From Pegoplata infirma (lineage: Eukaryota > Arthropoda > Insecta > Diptera > Anthomyiidae): a stretch of 64,000 nucleotides of DNA. The notes below the pieces were generated by a model that was not told where the DNA came from, made no database searches, and saw only the letters and a list, made by a program, of their open reading frames with translations. Made by a program: the position numbers and the translations under genes. The stretch's first letter is position 1; each line of letters begins with the position of its first letter. Shown one piece after another: positions 11,650 to 22,541 of this stretch. The stretch lies in assembly GCA_963921195.1 (NCBI GenBank), contig OY992536.1, positions 98,047,550-98,111,549 on the forward strand, in the 5' to 3' direction.

Positions 11650-12090
11650 TATATATTATTGATCAGTGATCGATTCTAAGACATTCTAGCGATATCCGTC
11701 TGTCTGTTAAAATGGCGATCACTTAAACTTAACATGTTTACTTGTTGTTCCGAGAAGTTTGGTATTGCATGTGAGCGATAGCGGTTCAAAGGCTATGAAC
11801 GAAAATGTAAGGACACCTCGAAAATTTTGGTACATTCCACATAACCTAAAAATACAAAATGCTGGTTGACAAATTTTAACAAGATTGGATACCTAATGGT
11901 TATTTAAACAAGTATAAACATATATTTTTAGAAAAACACTTTTTTTTTGTTTCACCAAAACTTTTTTCTGTGGAATTTAATTTTTCAATATTTTTTTTTT
12001 TGCAAATAATCTTTTTGACATTGTGGAGGGTATCAATAATACATTCGGCAAGGCCGAATTTAACTTTTTTACTTGTTTCTATATGGAAAC
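11650..12090 (-). mobile_element. Helentron-like non-autonomous repeat, family 2, minus copy
   Basis: It ends in the family-2 signature ATTCGGCAAGGCCGAAT (a palindrome) next to ACTTGTTT, and carries at its other side the GATCGATTCTAAGACATTCT...GATATCCGTCTGTCTGT segment shared with the copies at 28690-29000, 41180-42450, 54340-54420 and 63425. The structure (terminal palindrome and GTCY-type core) resembles mini-me/DINE-1 elements of flies. Confidence 0.65.
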
Positions 12091-12330
12091 TTATGCAAAT
12101 TCTGAGACCCCTTTATTATGAATCTTTTAAAATCTTCCAATTCAGAAAACAAAAAATTTATGTAATTATTTTGATTAAATACATTTATTAACTAAAATTA
12201 ACATATTACCAAAGTGGTGTTTGGGGGATTATAGTGATAAAGAAACTAAAATTAATTTAAAGAACAATTTTTATAATAGTCTAAATAATTAAAGGGCATT
12301 CATTCAATTTCTTTATAATTTTGTTAATTA

Positions 12331-13203
12331 AAAAACAAGTAAGAAAATTATAGTCGGTCAAGACCGACCATATAATACCCTACACCAAGGTTTCCCGGAA
12401 AATGGGTCCCATGGATCGATTAGATCTATATGTTGTAAAACCTTTAATAAGTGAAGAAAACACTCACAAATCAAATTTGAGTGAAATAGGCTTCTATTTG
12501 TTGACAATAAACCGCTTTAACTGAATATCGGGCAAAATTTTCACAAGGGGCCTGAGTCCAAAACTGGTCCGATGATTATCAGGTTTGATAAGGTTATTTA
12601 AGTACGCGTTTAACATACACAAACAAAATTTTAATTAAATATTTTCTATTTTCATGAAATTTGAGACATTTATGTGAAAATCGGGAAGGTGGTTTGTATG
12701 GGGGCTACAAGAAGAACTGGTCCGATTTCTTTGAAATTCGGAATGATGATATGTGAAGACAAAACATGTTTATCATCCAAATTTCAAAGCGATACCTTCT
12801 ACAATACGGTTATTAGAGTCATTTGAGCCAAAACTAAAGAGGACCTTTGTATGGGGGCTAGGTCTAAATATGGACCGATTTTTTCCAATTTCAATAGGCT
12901 TCGTCCTTGGGCCAAGAGAGACTTAAGTTTCAAATTTCAAGTCAATTGATTAAAAATTGCGACCTGTATCGTGTTTACACCGTTTACATGGACAGACAGA
13001 CAGACAGACAGACAGACGGACGGACGGACGGACGGACGGACAGACGGACGGACGGACGGACATCGCTAAATCGACTCAAAAAGTGATTCTTAGTCGATCG
13101 GTATACTTAAAGGTGGGTCTAGGACCAATATTTCGGGTAGTTACAAACATCAGCACAAACTCATTATACCCTGTACCACAGTGTGGTGTAGGGTATAAAA
13201 AAC
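12331..13203 (+). mobile_element. Helentron-like non-autonomous repeat, family 1, copy 1
   Basis: The left end is ACAAGTAAGAAAATTATAG, then the palindrome TCGGTCAAGACCGA and ACCCTACACCA. The right end is ACCCTGTACCACAGTGTGG then TGTAGGGT, so the subterminal words ACCCTACACCA and TGGTGTAGGGT are inverted copies and the right end itself folds into a hairpin. A (GACA/GACG)n microsatellite sits at 12988-13062. This layout is that of mini-me/DINE-1 (Helentron-associated) repeats. The 83-aa frame at 12957-13208 is read-through of the microsatellite. Confidence 0.8.
12988..13062 (+). repeat. (GACA/GACG)n microsatellite
   Basis: Tandem GACA then GACG tetranucleotides form the internal core of the surrounding family-1 repeat. 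Other copies in the window keep only a few units (for example near 28955, 43970 and 54355). Confidence 0.95.
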
Positions 13204-13628
13204 GTTAAAATTTAAACTTTTACAACTTAAATAAAAAATTTAAGAAAATCCAATGCATATAAAAAACGATCAAACCGCAGTAAAAACATTAATACCAAAA
13301 AAATATTAAATGGAATCCTGAGTAATGACTGATTTGTGTCAATATTTTTTTTTTTTTAAGTATTTGTATGTAAAAAAATGAAACCATTGCTATTATTAAA
13401 GGTACTTTTGTTGATTACAAATTGCTATTTTTTAAATTCCAATAAATTCCCTAATTTTGTTATGGTTTTTATTTTTATGAGGTAATTTAACAGGAAAATA
13501 TGTGATAAGAGATTGAGTTTTTGAAAAGTTAAACAAAAAAAAAAAAAAAAGGAGAAAGACTTGAAGAATAACCTAAACTACTAAAGCTTCTAATATTTCA
13601 AAGAGAGGATGTGATTCAAGCTTTTTAT

Positions 13629-13943
13629 CCTGCAATGCATAAGGCCGCTTTTAGGTGCCCTTGTGGATCTTAATGAAACTTTTAAATGGCTTAACTTACT
13701 AAAAAAAGAGTGATCGATTTTGAAAGCTTACATTGCACAGATTTATATTATATTAGTCTTTTGTTTATAAATAAGCGAAAATTAATTTTGAAACAAAAAA
13801 GTCGATAATTAAGAATAGCACAACATAAATCTGTGCAATGTTAGCTTTTAAAATCGTCCACTCTCTTGTTTGTAATTGATGCCATTTAAAAGTTACAACC
13901 AAATCCACAAGACCGCCTAAAAGTGGCCTTATGCATTAGAGGG
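13629..13943. mobile_element. piggyBac-like MITE
   Basis: A 315-bp element with inverted arms of about 110 bp (13637-13745 and 13830-13943). The right end reads TAATGCATTAGAGGG followed by TTAA, so the element end begins CCCTCTAATGCATAAGG when read inward. The left end, CCTGCAATGCATAAGG, follows a decayed TTTAT. CCC...GGG ends at TTAA fit the piggyBac superfamily. No transposase frame. Confidence 0.65.
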
Positions 13944-14100
13944 TTAATAATTGTTGTTCTGAAAATATCAATAGGAATTAATTGTAAGCCCGTCTTTAAA
14001 ACGGGTTTATTAAATCAATGTCTTTTTAATGACAACATTACTATTGCTATATTTCAATTGATATTTTCTAAAAATTACAACAAAGGTATTCAGAGTCTTA

Positions 14101-14248
14101 AGGTACCTACAGACGACACAATATTATGTACAATATGCAATTATATTGATCGTGTGTGGGTAAGATTGACCATTGTACAATCGTCAATCTAACCCACACA
14201 CCATCAATATGCATATTGTACATTATATTGCGTCGTCTGTAGGTACCT
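14101..14248. mobile_element. PIF/Harbinger-like hairpin MITE
   Basis: A 148-bp almost perfect hairpin: AGGTACCTACAGACGACACA on the left and its complement on the right, with a short centre near 14174. It is flanked by TTA on both sides (14098-14100 and 14249-14251). It lies about 210 bp beyond the 3' end of the ZCCHC10-like gene. The frames at 13923-14192 and 14107-14301 are produced by it. Confidence 0.85.
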
Positions 14249-14457
14249 TTACTGTCAGCCCTGGCAATGTAGCAAAAGAGTATTTCTTTAAAAAAATACA
14301 TGTATTTTGAAAAAGTTCTCTTTTATCACCAGTACTAGGTCTGGCAAGTAATACTCTGAATACCACTAATTTAAAATTGTATCTTTCCATCTTCCCATCT
14401 CTTTGCTACAAACTAATTGTGTATTCCTACGATTATCTTGTCAGTTTCTCCACACAT

Positions 14458-15101
14458 TTATATATCTTCATTGTCTGAAGAATCTGAAGAAGTATCAGAT
14501 GTTTGTTGTTTTATTTTTTTATTCTTTGGTGGTGCTGTATCATCATCAGAGCTACTCGAAGAACTACCAGACGATGAAGATCCTGAGCCATCGTCATCAC
14601 TGGAACTATCCGATTCACTATCCGATGATGATGAACTGGAATCTGATGAAGATCCTGAATCAGAAGAACCAGAATCACCATCAGAAGATGAATCTGATTC
14701 ACTATCAGAACTAGAGGAGGAACCTGTAGATGTACCAGATAGAGAGTGGTGACGTTTTTGTTTTTTCTTTATTGCATTGGTAGCCATTTCTGCGGGAACG
14801 ATACCATTGATTTGTTGTTCTGCTGTTTTCTCTTGGATTTTCTTATTCAATTGTTTTGTCCTGGAGGTACGGTGTACAAATTTACGCTTCTCTTTGCATT
14901 CATATGACCAGTGGCCAAATTCCAAGCACTTTTGGCAACGTACACCATTAGGAAAAGCTGCAGCTAACTTGGCATTGCTAGAAAAATTGTTAAAAAAAGC
15001 AAATTTATCTTAGCCTTTGTTTTATTCTGGGCAATATAGTATTCTTACCGCTTTTTAATCGAAAGTTTTCGTGACGCCAATCCCACTAAGGTCATTATCA
15101 T
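14458..15101 (-). CDS. ZCCHC10: ZCCHC10-like zinc-knuckle protein, two exons
   Basis: Exon 1 is 15101-15049 and exon 2 is 14977-14458, joined across a 71-bp GT-AG intron (15048-14978, donor GTAAGA, acceptor TTTTTCTAG); the product is 190 aa. A CCHC zinc knuckle [14 protein letters not shown] (C32, C35, H40, C45; C-x2-C-x4-H-x4-C) is followed by a basic [11 protein letters not shown] stretch, then from about residue 95 a long Ser/Asp/Glu-rich tail ending in a PPKNKKIKQ basic patch. This order matches vertebrate ZCCHC10 (zinc finger CCHC domain-containing 10), a small nuclear protein of poorly defined function. The first ATG (15101) has a second in-frame ATG two codons on; either may start. The frames on the plus strand across 14403-15013 are its shadows. 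A hAT element begins 208 bp upstream of the start codon, so the promoter is confined or altered. Confidence 0.88.
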
Positions 15102-15308
15102 TAATATTCTACGAAAACGTTTCTTGCGGGAATAAATTTTGCCGGTTGTATTATAATTCGCCAGATTTTTAACACGCATAAAGGGTGCATTAATGTTTTT
15201 CCTTATGTGTTAATTATTTTGTTTTCATTGAAATTGTAAAATTTGTATGAAATTTTCTGTATTTTCATGCGAAAAAGTTAGTTTTTATTATTTTGAGCAA
15301 CATCCACA

Positions 15309-16315
15309 CAGAGAACGAAGCCGACATGAAATTGTCGGCGGCGGCGGCTAAGCAAAAAATCGATCGGCGGCGGCTCATAGCCGGCTGTAGCCGATTAATT
15401 TTATGAAATTATTTTTTTTAATTTAACACATTTTTTTAAACAAAAATAAGGCTAAATTGCAGTTTACGGAGCACACAAAAATTAAAAAAAAAAACATAAT
15501 ATTCCATCCCCTTTAGAATGAAAAAAGACAGCAACCAAAATTAAAATTTAAGGGTCTGAACGCGTAAAATTTAAAATTTTTGGACACATAAAAAATTAGG
15601 AGTCTTAATCGAGTACCGTTAAAACAACAGTGTCTAACCATTCTCAAACACTTCCACGCGTGTTAAGGAGCGTCGTTTCACTCTTCCATTGTGAGGGCAA
15701 CTAAGTTTTAGACTAAGTTCTCCGGCCTCCTTTTAATCAGTCCATTCGTGGAAACGGTGTAGCATTGCTGCACCGTTGAAGAAGATATAAAAAATTAAAC
15801 GCGTAAATCGTGCTACCTAAAAAAATATTTTGAGGATAGTGGGGCAGATCATGTCCAAAGGGATCCCAGCCGAAGGCCGGCTACGCAGACAAACGTTTTT
15901 TTGTTTCATTGGCTTTAAATTAAGTGCCCAAACACACCAGAAACCCCTCGACTCAGAGGGGAATAAGTACACCAGCCCCCCTAAATTTTAGTTTCTATTT
16001 TTCGTACTGAACAGATAAGTAGTTTTTGTGTATTTAAGAAAACCCACTTTAACTTTAAGCTCCGCCCCTTCTAAAGGGGCATGTCCCACGGGTTCAAACA
16101 CCACATTCGACTTCTTAGAGATCACACATATATTTTTTTTTTGTAATTTTAAGCAAGTTCGGTATTTTTAATAAGTTTAAAATTTTTTTATTCAGAACTT
16201 TATGCAAATATTTTCAAGCCGAATTTAGCCGATCGAACCGGCGGCGGCTGAAGCACCTGAAAAAACGTCGGCGGCGGCTAAGTCGCGGCTGTTAGCCGAT
16301 CGGCTTCGTTCTCTG
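15309..16315. mobile_element. hAT-type non-autonomous element with GGCGGC subterminal clusters
   Basis: A 1007-bp element with terminal inverted repeats CAGAGAACGAAGCCGA...TCGGCTTCGTTCTCTG and a perfect 8-bp duplication CATCCACA (15301-15308 and 16316-16323). Eight-base duplications and CAG ends are hallmarks of hAT. Both ends carry dense GGCGGCGGCT/AGCCG words, probable transposase-binding subterminal repeats, which stand out in this AT-rich DNA. No transposase frame. The interior (15598-15800) matches 24468-24800. It sits just upstream of the ZCCHC10-like start codon. Confidence 0.9.
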
Positions 16316-16323
16316 CATCCACA

Positions 16324-17099
16324 ACAAAAAAAAAATGTATTTAATGGCCCCACTTGAGTGTAGTGCTGCCAGATAAAGGGATTTGTCCCCAAAAGGGGAT
16401 TTTAACCTTGCTTTGTGGGAAGATATTCGTGGGGAGAGATTGGGGGATATTTCCTGACAAACACAAATATCTTTTTCTTTCAACAAATGTTTTTTTCGGA
16501 AAATTATGAAAAAAAGCATTGTTAACGGAACTTTAAGTTATTGAGATATTAAAAAATTGGGGACAAATGAAGGAATTTAGAAAAATGGTTTGGATTTATT
16601 GGAGATTTTAATTTCCAAAATGGGGACATGACTCAATATTTTTCTGGCAACACTGCCTGGCATTTGCTGTTTTTAATTCAGGGTTGTTTTTTGTTGATAT
16701 TAAAACAGAGTTGTTATTTGCGTCGCACACACAGTACATGAGTAGTAGTCTCACACACGCAAAAAAAAACTTGTGTCGGAGTGAGCAAAAATCTGGCATA
16801 ATTTTACCAAAAATATGCTAAAACTACAACCGACGAAGTAGTTTTCGTAATTTAGCCAAAACACTTATGTAAAAAATTTTGAAGAAAATGCTAATGCTAT
16901 TTAAGCAAAAACTTGGTAAAATATACCAAAAGAAATATGGTGAAATATACCAAAATTATTTGAAAAGCTGACTAAAAATAATGCTAAAAATTACCACATT
17001 TATGCTAAAATAAATTTTCAATAAATTTTTGTCAAAATTTGTATATGTGTTGAATTTAAAATTTTCACAGAATAAATCCATATTAATATAATAAATGTT
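16324..17099. other. Stretch without recognised gene
   Basis: The short minus frames here (16292-16519 and 16608-16799) lack domains and splice support. Sequence 16360-16660 has G-rich islands (GGGATTTGTCCCC and related), which suggests a decayed element. Confidence 0.35.
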
Positions 17100-17189
17100 G
17101 TGTAGGATTTAATTTACCACCGACCAACTGACCCTTTTTGTACAATTTTCTCGAGTGACTGCTGCCTACGCTTCTTCTTGAAGTAAAGG

Positions 17190-17620
17190 ATCCGCTATAG
17201 CTTCACGAATTTATTTAAAAGCATCCTGTAAAAATAGAAAATTATTACAAAACATAAATTTTTAATTTAAAAAATTGGTTAACCCCATTGGTCTCTTGGT
17301 AAGGAGGAACACTTACTTTGTCATTCCATTTGTAACTCATCAAAACAGGTATGGACTCCCTTGGGGCTTTGGGTTTTAATTTTATAACTAAAGGCAGGAT
17401 TGGTGTCCACGCTCTTTATTGTAGTGAAGGATTCTCCATAGCTTAAAAAATTTATTTAGCACTACCCTGTAAAAATATAAAATTATTACCAAACACTAAT
17501 TTTTAACTAAAAATCTATTAAACCTTATTGGTGTCTTCGGAATGCGGGTATACTCACTTTATCATTCCATTTGTTATTCATCGAAACATACGTCTGGACT
17601 CCATTGGTTTTTCTTATTGA
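17190..17620. repeat. Two diverged tandem units of about 240 bp
   Basis: Unit 1 (about 17190-17350) and unit 2 (about 17425-17590) align over GGAT-CC-ATAGCTT, ATTTATTTA, CCTGTAAAAATA, AAATTATTAC and TTTGT-ATTCATC segments. No coding content. Confidence 0.6.
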
Positions 17621-18279
17621 ATGGTGTTTTAAGTGATGAAAGCAAAATTAACTTTAACATTATTTTATCTTACATTTATTTATCTTTTAGTAAACTAATT
17701 ATTTATTTTTATTTATGTATTAATTTATTTTTATTTTATATATCAATTTCCTTTTTACGTTTTTATAACACAAAAAATAAACGAACAACGCACGCACAGA
17801 AAAATACAAAATGAAAATGGCGGTCTGTATTTGTTTTTTTGTTGTTTTCTTTCGATAAATTTTTGTGCAGGTAATTTGCGTTATTGAGCAAGCTACTTGG
17901 TTATTTTACATAAAAAATGAATTATGTTACTTTAACATCGACAAGCATAATATTAGCAAAAATTTGGTAAAAAATTTTTTTTGGTATGAAAAAAGTTTTA
18001 CCAAGTAGGATTGCTCAATCTTACACAGATTTTTTTTTTGCGTGCAGAGTTGCATCTGATGGATGTAAGTATTAGTGACAGCACACGGTGTAACTTTTGA
18101 CGTTTCATACAAAACGTAAACAAACATCATAAATACATGCACAAAAGCTCACACGTACAGGCACACATATACTAGGCAGCGATGATCATTCTGTACTAAA
18201 AACCATACCGCCATATTGGAAAGTACGCAATTAGCACCAGTGTTTGCATACTAGTCTGTACTGTGGTCGCACAGCAGTG
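17621..18279. other. AT-rich stretch without recognised gene
   Basis: Sequence 18063-18240 is an inverted relative of 5657-5970. Short frames at 17542-17814 and 17927-18142 show no domain. Confidence 0.35.
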
Positions 18280-18420
18280 CAGTGAAGCAAGCCGATGCAA
18301 AATTTTCGGCGGCGGCTGAAGAGCAAAAATTTTCGGCGGCGGCGGCGTTTCGGCTGCGCGCCGCGTTTTTTTTAGAACAGCGCGGCTGAAAAAAAAATTC
18401 GGCTGCGCCGCTATTGTATA
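18280..18420 (+). mobile_element. Left end of a hAT-like element with GGCGGC cluster
   Basis: CAGTGAAGCAAGCCGATGC resembles the terminus of the hAT element at 15309 (CAGAGAACGAAGCCGACATG) and is followed by repeated CGGCGGCGGC and CGGCTGCGC words. No matching right end with an 8-bp duplication was found, so this is probably a partial copy. Confidence 0.55.
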
Positions 18421-18889
18421 GTAAAAAACGGTTTAAATCTAGGCATATTAATCACGATACCCTACCGAACAAGTGGTCGATCAATTAATGGTTTAATTAC
18501 CATTTTATTGGAGTTATTAATAAAGCTCGAGTAGCCTTTTTTTCCTTATCAAAAATTTGGCGAAGAAATAATATTTCACGGAAAACAAAAATACGCATTT
18601 TTAACTGCAGTGTGAAGTCAGTATTACTTTACGGCTGCACCACATGGAGCTTAACGCAAGTTACCACTAGAAAAATTCAAACGTTCATCAACAAATGTCT
18701 AAGACAGATCTTTAACATCTACTGGCCAGATCGTATTTCAAATGAAGCTCTGCTCCAAAAAGCAAACTCCCTGCCAGTACACATTGATATTCGTAAACGG
18801 AAGTGGACGTGGGTAGGCCACATATTGCGAAGACCGCAAACAGAAATTGCAAGAACAGCCCTCGACTGGAACCCCCAAGGACAACGCCG

Positions 18890-21241
18890 CACAGTGATTC
18901 GTTCCCATATATCGAGTGGGCAAAAATAGAATATTGGTCGCAGATTTCTGAAATTTGGTACACAAGCATTAAATTATCTAATCAAGAAAAAAACGAGTTT
19001 TTGGAAAAATCGGAGCAAGGACACGCCTACCCCCCATATATCCTGAAATTTAAATATGTGATTAAAACTACAAAAATGGTCACAAAATTCCCAAACTTTG
19101 TCAATGTTACCAATTTTGATATAGTATTTTATGTGTAAATTTTTTTCTATATTGAAGCAAGGACTCGTGTGGCTGCCATATATCCTTTTTCTTAAAAATA
19201 TTGTAAATCGCTCAAAAATTACTCGATACCCTTGAAATTTTTTGTAAAAATTTGAATAAGTGATGTCAATGTGTGTGCCAAATTTCGCTGAAATCGGTTT
19301 TGTAAAACAAAAGTTATTTATATATCCTTTTTAAAAACTGCAATAAAGTGTTAATATAGTTTAATCACAAAAATAAAATAGAAAGAGTTGTCAACGATTT
19401 TCCAAATTTGGTACGCAGGCTCAAAATTAATTAATAGAAAAAAAATAAAAATTTTGAGCAAATCGGTCGAAGGACATTTGTACCTGTCGTATATCCTGAA
19501 ATTTAAAAGTGGAGTTTTAGCCACAAAACTTGATATAAAATTACTTAAATTAGTTATTGTCTTAGAAATTTAGATAACTATCGACGTACAACATTTGTAT
19601 TTTAATCTGAGAAAGGACTCGCGTGGCTGCCATATATCCTTTTTCTTGAAATCGCTGTAACTATTTTAAAAATCTTTCAATTGCTATCAAATTTTAAATA
19701 TAGATTAGATCAAATGGCGTCAATAAGTGCGCCAAATTTCAATGAGTTGCTTGCAGTAACAAAAAAGCTGTTAATATATCCTTTTTTTAAATATAGTCAA
19801 ATATAAAAATACATAATAACTGCAAAAAAAAAACATTCGCAACACTTATTTCCTATTGCATTACGAAAATAAATTTATTCAAAATAAGTTTTAAGTAAAC
19901 TCGTTTAATACTTGCTTTATTTCTAAGTATTTACCCCGTTAATAACAAAAAAACTTGAAAAAAAAAATTTTTTTGGGTACTTCAATTTTTTTTTTTTTTT
20001 TTTTTCGTTTTTTTTCAAAAACTTAGTTACTTTTATTATTTGATCGTATAGAAAACAGTCCAGGATGTTAAAAAAATCAATAAAAAATAATTTTTAAGTA
20101 CGAACTTTTTTTATGTATCTCAAAAAAAATTTTGGTTTTGATTTGGGATACCAACGAAAATCAAATACTGGTTTTAAAGCAAAATGGCCCACTGTATACT
20201 TATTTTATCTAATTATTTACTATAAATTTATGGTATACTATACAATAAATCCTTTTATATAAAAAAAACACTAAAATGTTGATGTATTTTTTAAATTTAT
20301 TTACAGTAAATAAAATAAATAACAAAAAAAAAAATAATCCAATTTTTGATTTTTTAAAAAAAAAAAAATTTCAACTTAAAAAAAAAACTTAGTTATTTTT
20401 ATTTTTTGATCTTATAAAACATAGTTAAAGCTACAAAAAAAATAAAAAACAAAAAAATTTTATTCACGAACTTTTTTTATGAAGGCCATTAAAATTTGGT
20501 GATTTTGGGGATTTTAGTAAAAGTCATAGATAACTTTTAAAGCAAAACGGCCCACGTACTGCATAATTTTTTTCTGATTTTTTATTATATTTTTACAGAA
20601 TACTATATAATTTATCAATGTGTAAAGAAAAAATACTTAATATTGGATTTTTTTTTGTAATATTTTTTCCATTAATAATATAGCTTTTGAAAAAAATTAA
20701 ATAAAGACACAAAAAAAACCTAACTTTTTTCCAACTTCAGACAAAAACTTAGTTATTTTTATTATTTTGCCTTATAAACCATAGTCCGAGCTATCGAAAA
20801 AGCGAAAAAAATAATTTTTTGACTCACGAACTCTTTTTATACATTCCATCAAAATTTGTCAATTTTTGGGGATTCGGTAGAAAAAATATAGATTTCAGAG
20901 CAATACAAAAATGCATTTTAAGATTAATTCTAAAAAATTGCAAATATAACTTTTAGGAAATATATTTAAGTAACTTTTGCAAAAAAAAGTTCGTTGATTT
21001 CTTTAAAATTCGATTTTTCATAATTATTTTAGTAAACCTATAAAAATCATTTTTTCGTTTACACACAATAGCGCTAAATTTCCATACTTTAGCGCCCTCT
21101 TGTGGCAACATATGACTTCTTAAAAATCAGAAAAGCACATATTTCTTTTAGTTTACTATTAAACTGTAAAAATACAAAAAATCATCAACATTGAAGACAT
21201 ACTTATTTTTTTGATTTTTGCCAATGAAACGAATCACTGTG
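18890..21241. mobile_element. Transib-like non-autonomous DNA transposon
   Basis: A 2352-bp insertion in a LINE frame. The ends are perfect 14-bp inverted repeats, CACAGTGATTCGTT and its complement, flanked by a 5-bp duplication CGCCG (18885-18889 and 21242-21246). CACAGTG-type ends with a GC-rich 5-bp duplication are features of Transib, the superfamily related to RAG1. A CAAAAAT motif follows each heptamer: GCAAAAATA at 18920-18928 (23-bp spacer) and GCAAAAATC read inward at 21221-21213 (13-bp spacer). No RAG1-like frame is present. The interior is two tandem units of about 455 bp (18930-19385 and 19386-19840) followed by three of about 363 bp (about 20022-21110). Confidence 0.85.
20022..21110. 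repeat. Three tandem units of about 363 bp inside the Transib-like element
   Basis: The words CTTAGTTA-TTTTATT (20025, 20390 and 20751) and CGAACT-TTTTTAT (20102, 20467 and 20828), followed by GCAAAA-GGCCCAC in the first two units, repeat at intervals of about 365 and 361 bp. Non-coding. Confidence 0.7.
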
Positions 21242-21477
21242 CGCCGCCAAGGTAGGCCCCGTAACACCTGGGTTCGTTGCCTTAAACAAGAATGCTTACT
21301 TGCTCGAGTATCCTGGAATCAAACAAAAACAATTGCCAGAGATAGAATCAGATGGAGAGAATTTGTTGACGCCCTATGTTCACACTGAACTTTATTTAAG
21401 TATTTATGGTGTTCAGAAATGTAATTCTATTTATATTTAGATAAATAAAGGACATATATATATATTGGAGTTATGGT

Positions 21478-22440
21478 AACAAGTAAGAAAATTATAGTGG
21501 GTCAAGACCGACCTTATACCCTACACCAGTGTTTTCCGGAAAAATTTACTAAAGTAGTGAAAAAAAAACTTTCTTAAATCTAAGAAGATAAATATGATAA
21601 ACTAATGGGTAGAAAGTTTCCAAACTTTTCTAAATTTCTAAACTTTTAGTTAAATTTTACTAAATTGTGGTAAAATTTATGAACTATTTTGAAGAAAATA
21701 GTATCCCAAAATTAAGTTAGCTCTTTTGTTAGTGTGGGGACAACAAGTAGAAATGGTCAGATTTCTTTATAATTTGGAAACATTCCAAATATATGATTAC
21801 AAAATATGTTATTTTTGGGGTATTTCTTTATTTACATGCTAAATTTCGAAAGGATACCTGTTAAATTACGGGTATAAAAGTAATGTTAGCCAAATTTGGG
21901 GGGCGTTGGTATGGGGGCTAGGTCAAAACATGTACCGATTATTTTTTTCCTTGGGAAAAAGGAAGCATAAATTTAATTTCAGTCAAACCAATTGATTGTT
22001 GCGACCTGTATCGTGCTCACTATGTTTACATGGACGGACATCGCTAAATCGACCCAGAAAGTGATTCTAAATCGATCGCTATACTTGAGGTTTGGTTTAG
22101 GACCAATATTTTGGATAGTTACAAACATTAAGACAAACTCATAATACCCTGTACTTGAGATGGGCACATGAGCAGATTTGTGCGTGATTGACGCTTGAGT
22201 GTGACTGAAACTCAATTTTACTCAAGTGGTTGTGAGTGAGTGGAAAAAAAATTGCGTGAGTCGTTTTTTTTGCGTGCTTTATTTTCTCTTTATATTTTCT
22301 TTCAATCCAAAAAAAGCAAAGTTTTTTTTTATAAAAAAAAGTTTCGTGAGTGTGAGTGAAGTTTGTGTGAGTACTCGTGAGAGTGAGTCAAAAGTCACTC
22401 ACGCGACCATCTGTACCCTGTACCATAGAGTGGTGTAGAC
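21478..22440 (+). mobile_element. Helentron-like repeat, family 1, copy 2 (interrupted)
   Basis: It starts ACAAGTAAGAAAATTATAG with the GGTCAAGACC palindrome and ACCCTACACCA, and ends ACCCTGTACCATAGAGTGGT. The GTCY core is nearly lost (one GGACGGACATCGC at about 22033). Its right hairpin is interrupted by a 261-bp MITE (22155-22415). Confidence 0.8.
22155..22415. mobile_element. hAT-like MITE rich in GAGTGTGAGTGAG words
   Basis: A 261-bp insertion flanked by a perfect 8-bp duplication CCCTGTAC (22147-22154 and 22416-22423), which lies in the right end of a family-1 repeat whose uninterrupted form is known from 13170-13200. Ends are short and imperfect (TTGAGATGG against TACAGATGG). The interior is made of GTGAGTG-type words on both strands. 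Confidence 0.75.
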
Positions 22441-22541
22441 ATAAGCGTATCTAGGCCATTATTCTGGGGTGGGCAAAAGCCCCCCCCCCCCCCCCTTCCG
22501 AACAAAAAAAATTAAAACAAAACTAAAAAACATACATATAA

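Larger units (their letters stand above)
18546..21388 (+). pseudogene. RTE-like LINE C-terminal fragment, split by an insertion
   Basis: Two coding parts, 18546-18889 and 21247-21388 (plus one copy of the duplicated CGCCG), join into one frame when the 2352-bp element between them and one CGCCG are removed. The first part contains SVLLYGCTTWSLT and RRKWTWVGHILRRP; the second contains GRPRNTWVRCLKQ and DRIRWREFVDALC before a TGA at 21386-21388. These are C-terminal signatures of insect RTE/CR1-type LINE proteins. The copy is 5' truncated. A short 3' region to about 21477 follows. Confidence 0.85.

Noticed and set aside
12957..13208. 83-aa frame with RTDRQTDRRTDGRT repeats
   Set aside because: Translation of the (GACA/GACG)n core of a Helentron-like repeat.
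14403..14752. Acidic frames on the plus strand
   Set aside because: Antisense shadows of the Ser/Asp repeat tail of the ZCCHC10-like gene.
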